Source: Axinella damicornis
Lineage: Eukaryota; Porifera; Demospongiae; Axinellida; Axinellidae
DNA: 64,000 nucleotides
Assembly: GCA_963931865.1 (NCBI GenBank)
Contig: CAWVOX010000170.1
Location: forward strand, 1-64,000
Direction: 5' to 3'
Of the stretch, positions 1 through 12,000 are shown piece by piece; the first letter of the stretch is position 1; the number at the start of each line of letters is the position of its first letter. The notes beneath the pieces were generated by a model. That model ran no database searches. It saw only the letters and a list, made by a program, of their open reading frames with translations, and had not been told where the DNA came from. A program made the position numbers and the translations under genes.

Positions 1-627
1 CCCCATTCAAAGATACCCAACAAGTATTATGAATCTAAGGCAACTCATTCCTTCCTCCACCCCTTACTTCACCACGTTACGATTTTCTAAATGAACTGCA
101 GCACTGGGTCACTCCATCTAGTCAGTAGTCACTTCAAATTTTCCCATGCACTTATCAGAGAAGCAACTAGGGAATACAACGTGGGCTATAGTAATCTGAA
201 GACAGGGCAATTGAAGGTTGGGATCATTTTGTTGTACAAGTACATTCACAAACAACACTATGCAACTAGTCCTGTTGTGTGCGAGTTAAAGGAGTGACAT
301 CGTCTTGTGTTGATTGACCAGTTGTGGCAGGTTCACAAACCATATTGGTCCTACTTGCATTCCAGTAGAGAGACTTGCATCACACATATTCACCAGAACC
401 TTCCTCCCTATGCGAAGGGTGTAGCTTAAGAGACTTCACCCGCTGTATTAACTATGTGTTGGCTCACATGACTGTGCTCTCGTTACTACGTACTGCTGTA
501 TGCAGCCTCATTCCTAGGCATCCGCCCAGAATTTATCTCCGTGGCTGGAAGATAAAACCTGGGCGGAGGCCTGTATGGAAACAAGGATACAGTGCTGTTG
601 GACAAATTACTATTATGGAAAGTCCCC

Positions 628-728
628 ACACACTTTATGTGTGATCACAATACCACACTTTATGTGCGATCACAATATCACACTTTATGTGCGATCACAA
701 TACCACACTTTATGTGCGATCACAATAC
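628..728 (+). repeat. 25-bp tandem repeat, about four copies
   Basis: The unit CACACTTTATGTGYGATCAC plus AATAC is repeated about four times. The matching place in copy B (about 7292-7318) has a single unit, so the array expanded after duplication or contracted in copy B. Confidence 0.85.
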
Positions 729-1239
729 CACCCAGATCCTCCCCATCCCCCATTTTTCACTTTGATGTTACCCATTCATCTGTCAACTTGTTTTGGAGAT
801 CACTGTACTGTATATGGCAGCCCCAAGCCTATGCTTAGGCTAACACTAGGACAAACCACATGCACAGATGTTTCAAACTTGGTTGAAGAGCCGTATAGAC
901 ACGTCTCTCCTTTTGTAAATGCCTGAAATGGAGGCTACTTGTTCTGGCCGCTGGAGACACATACAGGAGTACTTCGCCATTGAAGGTCGTAGGAGAGTGC
1001 ACATCAACTGTCGTTGCTCAGGAAAACCGCACAGACCATAGTTGACGTCATGGTTGTACATATGTAACACGGTAGTCCATGATTTTCAAACACATGCACA
1101 AACAGTGGATTCCAGGCCCTTTCTTTTTCGGGTAGGGTGGGGCCTGCGTATGAGGCTAGAACTCCCTGGCAGTATCCACTAAGAGTTTCGTTCCAGGGTA
1201 AATCGTTCACTGTGGACCGCTATTAATTAAGGTTCTGTA

Positions 1240-1947
1240 TGTGATGTCCCAGCCATGTACGGTCGGATAATTTCCATTCATTCATGAGAATGGCAGGCTC
1301 TATGTAGCTATACACTAATCTTGGAAATGCGAGACGCTTGGAGGTTGTACTTTCAATGTATTTTAGCCACTCAAAATGGCACCCAGGTGACTGTTGCTAG
1401 ATGCATGCAAGTGACGTACGTACAGAACCTATTACTTTGCGCGCGCACCACTATTATCTCGCGGGTCTGCCATGGCCCGAGAGATTAAAGTATATGAAGT
1501 GACTACCCGTTGTTTATAGGTACGAGACAAGCCATAGCTTACAGCAGAGGGATGAGTTGACCTTCATCTTCAGATCCGATGAACAGCGTCATGATGTGAC
1601 AAGGATAGGCAGCTCGAACCTTCTGCAAATGGAGCACGTACACTTCTTTTACTACCACGTAAGGTAAGTAGCACTGCATACTGGGGCGTGACCTAGGCCC
1701 TCCCCGCCGGCGCCCGCGCCGCCACGCGATGTAACTACATAGCGCGTAAGGAAACCCCTACCGATTAAAATTTATCACGCTGCATATGGAGGTGTGGCTC
1801 TGCACGCAGCCATAGGAAGTTTGAAAGAAATGTATAACTGCTAATACTTACTGCCTCTGCTATAATACTACCCTGACTCAAACTTGGAGTACTGCGACAG
1901 CTCGTAGTTGGTTTACTACAGTAGTATACTCAGTGTGTAGTGTAGTC
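1240..1947 (+). promoter_or_regulatory. Conserved 5' flank of SH3 exon 1, candidate promoter
   Basis: The region upstream of the ATG at 1948 is retained in copy B (about 7845-9037). It includes well conserved blocks around GCGGGTCTGCCATGGCCCGA (1461-1480) and the GC-rich segment near 1700-1745. Conservation across the two copies and position just before the first coding exon suggest promoter and 5' UTR sequence. No unambiguous TATA box or initiator could be assigned. Confidence 0.35.
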
Positions 1948-2963
1948 ATGGAAGTATACTTCGCCAAGTACGACTACGAGAAGGAGCGTGAAGACATTCT
2001 CAGCTTCAGGGAGGGTGACCGTTTCCAGATAGCCTCCAAGGCGGACAAGAAATGGTGGGCAGCGTACGCCCTCGGCAGTGGCGAGTACGGTTACGTGCCC
2101 AGCGTCTACCTCGAGGTAAGTTTGAGTTGTTTTTTTATAGCAGGTGTTTTGCAGTTCTTAAGTTAATTAAACTGACTATCGCTGAGTGGACATGGAATAT
2201 GTAGTGAATCCATTTGTATGTGCACTACGCAATAGACAAAAGTTGGGTACCAGGTTGACAAATTTATCATGGAGGGCAAATGACAACGGGAGGTAGGAAG
2301 GCAGTCCGCCAATAATTCCGGTATAGGTATAGTGGTCTCGTGTATCGACTCCAGTATAGTGCTGTGTGATGGTACTCATACTAGCATTGTTGTACTGTTT
2401 GCTGGCAGAAAGATGTGATCTATAGGGAGACTGCAATTGTATGTAACGATTCCGGAAAATTAAACACTTTGAAAGACATTTTCTGGACTGACTTCAGTCA
2501 TGAGCGACCTGCTCACACCATTGTGTGTCCCAACATAGATATTTTCTATGGTCCCAGTGAGTGCTCTTCATACAGAAACTGCTATCATATGAATCAGTTC
2601 AGCACAAGCTTTGTTTGCCATTCAATTGGAATTTGTACGGGAATGCATATATCACTTCTTTATACTTCCAACTCACAACTGCCGACTGTTATCGAGCTCA
2701 CAACAAGCCTTCTTTTGGTGTGTAGATACTGAAGTTTGGTGCCAGCACATTTTGTGATAGAATTGCTACTACTATGTCATGCTGATACAACTCTGTGTAC
2801 AATAATCATGTGGCAAGGAAGCATAATATAACTGTGAATAGAGCATGCAATGGTGAGTGCCTCAAACACCAAATTTGAACTTTGTTTCCTCCAGCGCTAC
2901 ACGGATCCACAGGAGGGGGAGAATGCACAACAACTCTCAGAATCCAACGTTGGAGACCGGAAG
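1948..2963 (+). CDS. Duplicate SH3 exon cassette (exons 1-2, copy A)
   Basis: Exon 1 is 1948-2115 (ATG to CTCGAG, then GTAAGT). Exon 2 is 2895-2963 (after TCCTCCAG, ending CGGAAG before GTAAGT). Exon 1 encodes an SH3 domain of 56 residues, with AKYDYE near the start, the acidic RT-loop region EREDILSFREGD, the WW pair and the terminal GYVPSVYLE. The 168-nt exon differs from the copy at 9038-9205 at four positions, all silent, and exon 2 is identical. This could be an alternative first-exon cassette that splices into the shared exons from 15139 onward, or a truncated paralogue. No private downstream exons were found between 2963 and 6940. The nearest upstream near-cognate GTG (1933) is not the start; the ATG at 1948 is. 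Confidence 0.8.
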
Positions 2964-3228
2964 GTAAGTGCATGTCCCTGAGCTTAATTACAAGTTAGTC
3001 CTTGTGGCAGCTGTTTGGCAATCACAGTTGTAGGGAAACAGGTACAATGTCTCTTCTCATTTCCTTTGAACAACCTTTCAAGGAACTTGTTTGAAGGGTA
3101 TATACACGTACGTGGCTTCTGTTAAGCAGGTTTGACTTTGAAGATGAAAATGGCCTTCCATATATGGTAGCAGGGAAGGGATGGGGTGTCTATGTTCTCT
3201 TCTGTCGTGGGGTTTAGTAATGTATAGG

Positions 3229-3418
3229 GCAGTAGCAGGAGCGCATGAGCTGCCGAAGGAGCGGCAAACTAGTATAGACATGTTGTAATCCCTCACGCCT
3301 TACGGTCATACCAAATTTGGGATGTGTGAAGGACTACTACTTCGGCTAGGGCGCGCATACTGAGTTCGATGCTCCTTCGCCGCCTCATGCGCTCCTGGCG
3401 GTAATTAATACTAATTTT
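3229..3418 (+). mobile_element. GAGCGCATGAG-family inverted-repeat element, copies A and B
   Basis: A segment with GGAGCGCATGAGCTGCCGAA near one end and CGCCTCATGCGCTCCTGGCG near the other. A related copy is at 10305-10550, and a larger inverted copy is at about 62028-62296. The inverted terminal sequences and dispersed copies indicate a non-autonomous transposon, but boundaries here are approximate. Confidence 0.6.
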
Positions 3419-4126
3419 AATATTCTGCAATCCTTATTGAACGCATTCTATTCACATTAGGAACGATTATTCCTAACTGGCTCCCTGTACTGCAACGGCA
3501 TTGAGGGCTGGCAGGAAACCTTCATTACGGTTGCAAGAAGGAGGACTTCCTTGGAAGACCAGGGGAAGGAGGAATTAAGACTTCATGAAAGAGACATTTA
3601 TAGCTACTGCAGCTGTCAGTTAACCTGTGGTCTACATAATTATCTTAAACTTAAAGTTTGTAGACAATAGGAGTCAAGTGTGTAGTTTGTAGGCAAACTG
3701 TGCTATAGATGAGATAGAATTAGGTTTAAATCTTTGGGATCGAGTAGCTTGAAACCATTTCCGGGTGGGTCGTGATTAGCAACAACATCCACACAGTTCA
3801 TGCATTGCTTTGTTCAACTGAGAATGTGTGTGGAGTATGAACGTGGAGTACAAGTATTAAGGCCCACAGTTTACAAACCAGCCATGGAGCCATACCCATG
3901 CAGGTCTAGCTACCTCAGGTTCAACTTTCAGCTCAATCGTCTTCAATGTCAGTTTAGATGTTCAAGGGTAGTAAGTATAGCTTCTGCATCTCATAAACTC
4001 AGGGGAGGAAATATTAGATTTTAGTTGTCATTAATTTTATCCAGCAACACTGTATAACACAACCCAACACATTGCATAGTCATATGACATGCTGTGGGCT
4101 TTTGCATGTTGTTAAGACGTACTATA

Positions 4127-4299
4127 ATTGAAGGGCTGAGAACCAGAGTGGCCTAACCCACAAAAATTGAATTAGCCCCCCTAAACTTGAGAATACTGTT
4201 AAAATGTGTAACAGTATTCATGTGTAACAGTATTCTCAAGCTTAGGGGGGCTAATTCAATTTTTGTGGGTTAGGCTACTCTGGTTCTCAGCCCTTCAAT
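4127..4299. mobile_element. 173-bp near-perfect fold-back element
   Basis: The left arm begins ATTGAAGGGCTGAGAACC and the right arm ends GGTTCTCAGCCCTTCAAT. The arms pair almost throughout, leaving a short loop containing a repeated GTGTAACAGTATTC. This is a MITE or hairpin-type insertion, directly followed by the TAGCCTCG-family element at 4305. Confidence 0.85.
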
Positions 4300-4304
4300 T
4301 TATA

Positions 4305-4381
4305 GCCTCGTTCCCAGGCTTGCACGCCACTTTCAGTTACACATACTGCAAAGCTGCATGGGTGGGGCCTGGGAACGAGGC
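4305..4381. mobile_element. TAGCCTCGTTCCCAGGC-family fold-back element
   Basis: Termini GCCTCGTTCCCAGGC and GCCTGGGAACGAGGC enclose about 45 bp of non-palindromic interior. It is flanked by AT-rich sequence with possible short target duplication (AATTTAT on both sides). Confidence 0.75.
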
Positions 4382-5016
4382 TATATAATTTATTGTCTGA
4401 CAAGTCACCAGACACTCTTCCCATTAAGTTTAGTGGAATGAAGTGTGGTCCATGAAACTTGGACAGACTACGAAAGTCCTTTTCTTTCTGCCTATACAGT
4501 TGGAGGCACAGATACTATAGCTATACGGTGCAGGACCTCTACAATGGAAGGGTTTGGGAGTAGTGGGAGTAGCTATGCTCCCCACAGGAACTGGGATTGT
4601 GCTAGCAGTGCAGCTGTTGTATACTAGCCACATATAGCCATCCTTCCCCACCAAGCTATAGCTAATGATGCACAATCATAATATGTATAATGAACATGTA
4701 CAAAGACAAAAGGCGATGAGTGTGTTGTCGGGGTACATGTTATATGTATTGACCCATCGCTATACAGCATAAACTATTTGCTATAGACAAAAACAAAGCT
4801 TGAAACTGCATCACAGTCCTCCAATAAAATCTCACTACAAATGGATTGCGCAAAACAGTCAATCAACACCACAACTAACATTGTACAACAAAATGGTCTG
4901 CTCTACAGCACCAAATTGAGATTGCAGAAAACTCAATGTCCATTTCATTTCTAACTAGCCATTGAACCATCCTTCTGTCTCTGAAAGTAGCTTAGATGTT
5001 CAACAGTACCTAGTTA

Positions 5017-6154
5017 TTAAAGCTCCTCCGTCTCACTTCCACTGTCACCAAGTGAGTCCGCTTCCACTTCACATTTAGTAAGAATAAAATCCACACAATC
5101 ACCTCTACCACGACTAATTGAGGTTTCAGAATACACAACGTCCATTTTTTTGCAAACTAGCCATTGAACCATCTCCTGAGGAGCATTGGGTTCAACTTTC
5201 AGTTCAATTGTATCTGACAGTAGCTTAGATTTTGAAGGGTGGTTGGTAAAGCTCTTCCGTCTCACTTCAACAGTCACCAGGTCAGTCCATTTCTCAAAGA
5301 GTCCAGCCAGCCTGGGAGGAAGCAGAGACACTGGCAGCTCATTCAGGTGGGGGAGAATACTCAGCTCACACAGGTAGGACAGTGGAGGAGGGAGCTGAGG
5401 GAAGAGCTTTGGGATACGTAACACATAACCAAAATGATTACCTTCCCATTCAGCAATCCAAAGTGAGTTGTCAGGACCAAAGGTAATATCGCCGACACAA
5501 GTTACACCCATAACAGTGTACAAGAAAGAACCGGTGTCATTGAATACAAACAATTGTGATGAATCGTATTCGGCAGTTACAACCAACTGTGGGTTGTCTC
5601 TACTAATTGCAATGCTCTCCATACCACCCAGCTCATCATGGCCATACTCACGGATCAGCTTCCCTTTTGCACTGAAAACTCGGATGGAAGATGCACATGA
5701 GAAACCAACATGTATGTTGTCGTCTACATCAACTGCGATCCCAATCGGGTCTTTTACGTCACTCACAAGCACATGCGAAAAAGCACCAGTTGGCAAGTAA
5801 ACTTTGACCTGGTCATCTGTTACACAGTAAAGCAAGTCACTGGAATCAAGACAAAAGGAGGTAGTGGATGATGAATCAGGATTGATTGTCCATATGAATT
5901 CACCATCCTTGGTGAACTTAGTGAGGTTACTGGACTCATCCTGAATCACTATTCCATCATCACTGCACAGTCGTGCACAGTAAATACTATCAAAAAATTC
6001 CTCGTTGGGCCCACGACGGAGAGAGAGTTCGGATTGAGAACCATCAATCTCACGTACTGTCAATGTAGCGCATAAGTCGGATATATACATCCTGCCATCG
6101 TGTGCGATTGTTAGTCCAGTTGGGTAGGAAAAATCATCGAAGGATTCACATCCC
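5017..6154 (-). CDS. NHL-repeat beta-propeller protein, 3' exon
   Basis: One long minus-strand exon starts after CTTTCAG (intron to 6155 and above) and runs to the TAA at 5017. It begins with an NHL-type repeat, SYPTGLTIAHDGRMYISD, and continues with further blades (PIGIAVDVDDNIHVGF, GMESIAISRDNPQLVV, DITFGPDNSLWIAEWEG). A roughly 120-residue C-terminal region of unknown type ends in an acidic stretch. A plausible upstream exon lies at about 6401-6470 (ALLLAGNPSGIGELLEG, typical of the segment before an NHL blade), but its donor phase does not fit the 6154 acceptor simply, so the 5' structure is unresolved. NHL propellers bind protein or RNA. The specific function is not recognisable. It lies between the two copies of the duplicated SH3 cassette. 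Confidence 0.75.
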
Positions 6155-6868
6155 CTGAAAGAAAGTAAAACATGTTCTCAGAGGTGAGAAACGGGCAGAC
6201 TGTCCTCATGTTACATTCCATAGTCTCATGCACGTCCACGCCCCCTGGCGGAGAACATCCGACAGGTTGAATTACAGAGGCATGTCCAGCAAAGGTGTAA
6301 TTGAAAGCAGTGGTTGACCTAAGAATGCAATTATCAGAGAACTTGAAGAGAGGTGCTCCTTTCAGTACTACATGTACATGTATTTCTTGTGTAGCCCTAC
6401 CTTCCAGCAGTTCACCAATCCCTGAAGGATTGCCTGCTAACAAAAGAGCAGTGGACGTCTTGGTTATTTTGGTATGCTGTTTGGCGAATATGGAGAAGGC
6501 TGAAAGGCTCCTCGAAGCTGTGAAGGAGTGTCATAAATCTATTACGAAGTAAGTCCTCCTCATCTATAACGAAGTCTATTTTTGACCCTTCAATCATTTG
6601 GTGCCATAACCTACAACAATTACACGCACACTCTATACGATTTTATTGGCCATCTAACATTCCAATGGAGAAAGGCAAGAAATCTCACTGAAACCATCAG
6701 ATGTTCTACGGCGGCGGGGCATGGATGGCTGGGCATGAAACTACAGATTCCATTCCGCAAACGGTCTGGAGATTGACCTGCAGTACTGCAGTTCATGACT
6801 ATAATATAGTGTGCCATGGAGGTTCTCCTGTGCCATGATGGTGTTGAGGGATGGCACAGCAACACACA

Positions 6869-6908
6869 GGGGGGGGGGGGGGAGTTCGTCCCCCTTTTGA
6901 ATGTTTGT

Positions 6909-6941
<33 letters not shown>
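6869..6941. repeat. G-run and C-run pair at duplication edge
   Basis: A 14-base G run (about 6869-6882) is followed by a C run of about 31 bases ending at 6941, where duplication copy B begins. Confidence 0.9.
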
Positions 6942-6943
<2 letters not shown>

Positions 6944-8184
6944 CTCATTCAAAGATACCCAACAAGTATTATGAATCTAAGGCTAACTCATTCCTTCCTT
7001 TCCCCCTTACTTCACCACGTTACGATTTTCTAAATGAAGCAATGGGTCACTCCATCTAGTCAGGTAGTCACTTCTCGATTCATAAGGTCCCGTGCTCACA
7101 CAATGCAGCCACCGCTCCAGTTACATCATACATTAGAAAACAAATTAAAATTAATGACTGCTGAATTTTGGCAGAGCAATTTTGACGAATTTTCCCATGC
7201 ACTTATCAGAGAAGCAGCTAGGGAATACAACTTGGCCTGTATGGAAACAAGGATACAATGCTGTTGGACAAATTACTATTATGGAAAGTCCCCACACACT
7301 TTATGTGTGATCACAATACCACCAAATCCCCATTTTCACTTTGATGTTGCCCATTCATCTGTCACCTTATTTTGGAGATCGCTGTACAGGAGCATTCTAC
7401 CTTCATATGGCAGCCCCAAGCCCATGCTTAGGCTAATACTAGGACAACCCCCAACAATTCACATGCATGCACAGATGTTTCAAACTTGGTCAAAGAGATG
7501 TATAAGAGCGCTCTCCTTTTGTAAATGGCTGAAATGGAGGCTACTTGTTCTGGCCGCTGGAGACACAGTACTTCGCCACTGAAGGTAGTAGGAGAGCGCT
7601 CAACTGTAGCAAAACTGCACAGACCATAGTAGACGATTTTGACGTCATGGTTGTACAGATGTAACACGGTAGTCACCCAAGATTCTGGGAAATTAAACAA
7701 ACAGTGATTCCAGGCCCTTTCTTTTTCGGGTTGGGCGGGGCCTGGGTACTGTATGAGGCTAGAACTCAACTGGCAGTATCCACTAAGTGAGTTTCGTTCC
7801 AGGGTAAATCGTTCACTGTGTACCACTATATATAAATTAAGGTTCTGTACGTGATGTCACAGCCATCACGGTACGGTCAGATAATTTCCATTCATTCATG
7901 AGAATGGCAGGCTCTATGTAGCTATACACTAATCTTGGAAATGCGAGCCGTTTGGAGGTTGTACTTTCAATGCTTTTGGCCACTCAAAATGGCGCCAGTG
8001 ACTGTTACGTTGCTAGATGCAAGTGACGTACTTGTAATTGCAGAACCTCATATAACTACTACTTTGAGCGCGCACCACTAATTATCTCGCGGGTCTGCCA
8101 TGGCCCGAGAGATTAAAGTATATATGAAGTGGTTTATAGGTACGAGACAAGCCATAGCTTACAGCAGAGGGATGAGTTGACCTT

Positions 8185-8638
8185 TAGTCTAGCGGGCTAG
8201 CCCCTCCAATTTTCCCCAGCACGGATCGACTCACGTGACCGCACGGGGAAAAGGAGGGTCTAGAAACTTTGGACCACTTTGCTTGGGCTCTACTCGAAAT
8301 CGGGTAGAGCCAATCAGATTGCAGCTGTCACGTGGTGATCTTTCAAATCGCTCGGTACAAGCGTTGAGGACTGTCTGAAGTAGCCTGCTATTGCTGTTCT
8401 CCTGCACAACGACCAAACAGATACAAGTACGAACAGCCAACGAGGTTAGCGGGCTGGAATCGACTGACTGCAGTTGCACTAATTGGAATATTATAACGTA
8501 AACGGATGTGATGTAAGCTTAATTGCATTCTTTCGTACCGAGTAAAGTGGTCCAAAGTTTCTAGACCTTACTTCTCCGCGCGCGCATACTGAAAGCGATC
8601 GAGCGCTGGAGAAAGCGAAGGGCTAGCTTGTTAGACTA
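8185..8638. mobile_element. 454-bp MITE with 10-bp target-site duplication
   Basis: The element starts TAGTCTAGCGGGCTAGCCC and ends GGGCTAGCTTGTTAGACTA, inverted termini with a few mismatches. It has an internal inverted pair (TCTAGAAACTTTGGACCACT and AGTGGTCCAAAGTTTCTAGA). AGTTGACCTT occurs immediately on both sides (8175-8184 and 8639-8648). The paralogous site in copy A (about 1555-1564) has a single AGTTGACCTT and no insertion. The direct repeat length is in the Mutator-like range. It inserted upstream of SH3 exon 1 after the duplication, or was lost from copy A. Confidence 0.95.
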
Positions 8639-9037
8639 AGTTGACCTTCATCTTCAGATCCGATGAACAGCGTCATGATGTGACAAGGATAGGCAGCTCG
8701 AACCTTCTGCAAACGGAGCACGTACACTTCTTTTAGCACTGCATAAATACTTGGGCGTGACCTAGGCGCTAGGCCCTCCCCCCGCCGGCGCGCGCCCACG
8801 CATAACTACGTACGTAGCGCGTAAGGAAACCCCTACCTATTAAAATTTATCATGCTGCATACGGAGGTGTGGCTCTGCACGCAGCCATATATATAGGAAG
8901 TTTGAAAGAAATGTATAACTGCTAATACTTACTGCCTCTGCATATAATACTACCCTGACGGCGAGCCTCAAACTTAGAGTACTGCGACAGCTCGTAGTTT
9001 GTTTACAACAGTAGTGTACTCAGTGTGTAGTGTAGTC

Positions 9038-12000
9038 ATGGAGGTATACTTCGCCAAGTACGACTACGAGAAGGAGCGTGAAGACATTCTCAGCTTCAGG
9101 GAGGGTGACCGTTTCCAGATAGCCTCCAAGGCGGACAAGAAGTGGTGGGCAGCGTACGCCCTCGGCAGTGGCGAGTACGGCTACGTGCCTAGCGTCTACC
9201 TCGAGGTAAGTTTGAGTAACTTGTTGTTTTTTTTATAGCAGGTGTTTTGCAGTTCTCAAGTTAATTAAAACTGTAGCTACATGTATCTACAGTCACTGAC
9301 TGGACATGGAATGTAGTGAATCCATTTGTATGTGCACTGCGCAATAGGGATAGTATATACCGTATAGTAGGTTGACAAATTTATTATGGAGGGCAAATGA
9401 CAACCGGAGGTAGGGAGGCTGTCCACCAATTCCTGTACTGTGGTCTCGTGTACCAACTCCAGTATGGTGCTGTGTGATGGTACTCATACTAGCATTGTTG
9501 TACTGTTTGCTGGCAGAACGATGTGATCTATAGGGAGACTGCAATTGTATGTAGCGATTCCGGAAAATTAAACACTTTGAAAGACATTTTCTGGACCGAC
9601 TTCAGTCATGAGCGACCTGCTCACACCACTGTGTGTCCCAGTGAGTGCTGCAGAAACTGCTATTATAATTATAATGAATCAGTTCAGCACAAGCCTTGAT
9701 TGCCATTCAATTGGTATTTGGGGAATGCATATATCACTTCTTTATACTTCCAACTCACAACTGCCAACTGTTATCGAGCTCATAACGAGCCTTCTTTTGG
9801 TGTGTAGAAGTTTGGTGCCAGCACATTTTGTGATAGAATCGCTACTACTATGTCATGCTGATACAACTCTGTGTACACTAATCATGTGGCAAGGAAGCAT
9901 ATAACTGTGAATAGAGCATGTTGATAGTATTCATGTACTATGCAGTGGTGAGTGCCTCAAACCCCAAATTTGAACTTTGTTTCCTCCAGCGCTACACGGA
10001 TCCACAGGAGGGGGAGAATGCACAACAACTCTCAGAATCCAACGTTGGAGACCGGAAGGTAAGTGCATGTCCCTGAGCTTAATTACAAGTTAGTCCTTAT
10101 GGCAGCTGTTTGGCAATCACAGTTGTAGGGAAACAGGTACAATGTCTCTTCTCATTTCCTTTGAACAACCTTTCAAGGAACTTGTTTGAAGGGTATATAC
10201 ACGTACGTGGCTTCTGTTAAGCAGGTTTGACTTTGAAGATGAAAATGGCCTTCCATATATGGTAGCAGGGAAGGGATGGGATGTCTATGTTCGCAGTAAC
10301 AGGAGCACATGAGCTGCCGAAGGAGCGGCAAACTAGTATAGACATGTTGTAATCCCTCACGCCTTATGGTCATACCTTATATGGAAGGCCTTTGCGGTAC
10401 CGCACAAAGGACAATTTGTTTTCACACTTCTACGTAATGGCCTCTTGCCGTATAAGGTAAAAGTTTGGGATGTGTGAAGGACTACTACTTCGGCTAGGGC
10501 GCACATACTGAGTTCGACGCTCCTTCGCCGCCTCATGCGCTCCTGGCGGTAATTAATACTAATTTGTACGTGAGTGCACACAGAAGAGCCTAGCAAGAAA
10601 CGAATTACGTCACATCTAACAGACACTCAGGCAACTCCACCACCACCCTAAAAGAGTACATGATCACATCCCTTGCAAGAGGGTTAATTTCCCTCGCTTC
10701 CTGAGCAGTGTGGAGTGAGGAGGTTGAAGGTGACCACAGGCATGCTATAGTCTGCAGCTGGGAATCTCAGCAGTGGTAACATCACCACTTCCTTTTCGGT
10801 GAGGAAGAGGGAAGGACATAGATTCATTGTGTTTGTCATCCTACAACCCAAAAACCACATCTGCACATGAATTTATTCCCCACCTGGTCCCCCTGGTTTC
10901 TGATCCAGCCCACTTTCAGTTTTTGGTCAAGATGGGAGGCCCTGGTATCCCCCAGCATTCATCTCATAATGCAAAAACTAAAGTGTGCTGGATCTAGTCT
11001 CCGCTAGCCCCTCTCTGCCCCTCTGCCCGGCCAGTCAACTGGGTGTATGGTGTAGCAAAAACACGTGCCCGCTTGACCAGAGAGGGGCTAGCAGCTGGAC
11101 TGGTTTCGACCAATAGGATGACAAGAATTGTGTGTGTCAATATCAGAAAGGTCACGTGCATTGTCGAAAGGGGTGGAACCATCAAATCGAAAATAGCTAA
11201 AAATAACAGTGAAAAGAACGACCTGGACATGTTTCTGCATGGGACCAGCTGGGATTCGAACCCAAGAACTTCTGGGTACATACCCCTAACCCTAACTTGA
11301 CTTGTTGTCTGCGTGGCACAGGAGAAACCACCTGAAGATACGGACTAGACAGGCAGTGTAAGCATCCAGTGCTTCTCCATATCCACACCGTTCACACACC
11401 CGTCGAGTCCGTGGTGGGACCATTTGAAGTTTTGTATTCAGTTTTTACAGCAAGAGGAGTGCACGTACATGTAGGTGTGGTCTACGCAGGGAATAACTTA
11501 ATACTCAGAAGTTGAAGTGGTCCCATGGCCACGATGGACTCGAACAGAATGTGGACGGTGCAATCATGGAGCAACTTAGACGACGATGGTGCCCGTCCAG
11601 TCCTGTATCTACAGCTAGTTTCTCCTGTGTGGGTGGCGAAGCCAGCCTGTGAATTACAGCTGGCTGGAGGTGTATAGGCACTCATTAACTCATTGGATAC
11701 TCAGCTGCCCACGTCCATTGTGTGTGGTGTACGTACCTGAATTCAGCATGTCGAAGACAATGGCTGCTGCCTAGACGCTTGGAGCCAGAGTGCCAGGCTT
11801 GAGACAGTTAACTGTGGGTTGAATCGGGCATAGACCTGCTCATTCTGCTCTGCAGCTGAACCTACTTAACACCCTGTAGCAGCCAAATGAGCCCGGAGGA
11901 TACCCATAAGCCCATAAGAATTTATATAGGGGGTTTAATAATTATTAGGCGTTAATACCTTGTACATGTTCATCTGCTTCTTTAAGCTGTTTGCAGTAGC

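Larger units (their letters stand above)
1..3418 (+). repeat. Tandem segmental duplication, copy A
   Basis: This block matches about 6941-10565 in the same orientation, including upstream flank, coding exons 1 and 2 of the SH3-FAM107 gene, and intron sequence. The match begins at the first bases of the window, so the true left edge may lie outside. It ends at about 3418, where both copies share GGCGGTAATTAATACTAATT and then diverge. Copy A has extra material near 250-560 and an expanded 25-bp repeat. It lacks the 454-bp and 85-bp insertions found in copy B. Intron sequence is diverged by many small indels, while exons differ only at silent sites. Confidence 0.9.
3917..5016 (-). pseudogene. 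Decayed copies of the 3' end of the NHL-repeat gene
   Basis: Segments at about 4880-5035 and 3917-3995 resemble the C-terminal coding region of the adjacent minus-strand gene (about 5090-5270). They share strings such as CTAGCCATTGAACCATC, GTAGCTTAGAT and GTTCAACTTTCAG. They are broken and carry no long open frame, so they read as partial tandem duplications of the gene's 3' end. The stop codon of the intact frame at 5017 lies within the second of these repeated zones. Confidence 0.55.
6941..10565 (+). repeat. Tandem segmental duplication, copy B
   Basis: Second copy of the block at 1-3418, carrying the complete exon 1 and exon 2 cassette that leads into the downstream exons of the SH3-FAM107 gene. 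Its left edge abuts a C-run of about 31 bases (6911-6941). It carries two insertions absent from copy A, an inverted-repeat element at 8185-8638 and an 85-bp element at 10374-10458. Sequence after 10565 does not resemble sequence after 3418, so this is a bounded duplication rather than a longer repeat. Confidence 0.9.

Noticed and set aside
2415..2732. 105-codon ORF in intron 1, copy A
   Set aside because: Copy B has indels that change the frame, so it is not under coding constraint.
6301..6552. Plus-strand segment MEKAERLLEAVKECHKSITK before a GTAAGT-like site
   Set aside because: It overlaps the better supported minus-strand NHL upstream exon, and no continuing plus-strand exon was found.
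7034..7582. 182-codon plus-strand ORF in the 5' flank of copy B
   Set aside because: Not preserved in copy A, where indels break it; no domain; lies upstream of the first coding exon.
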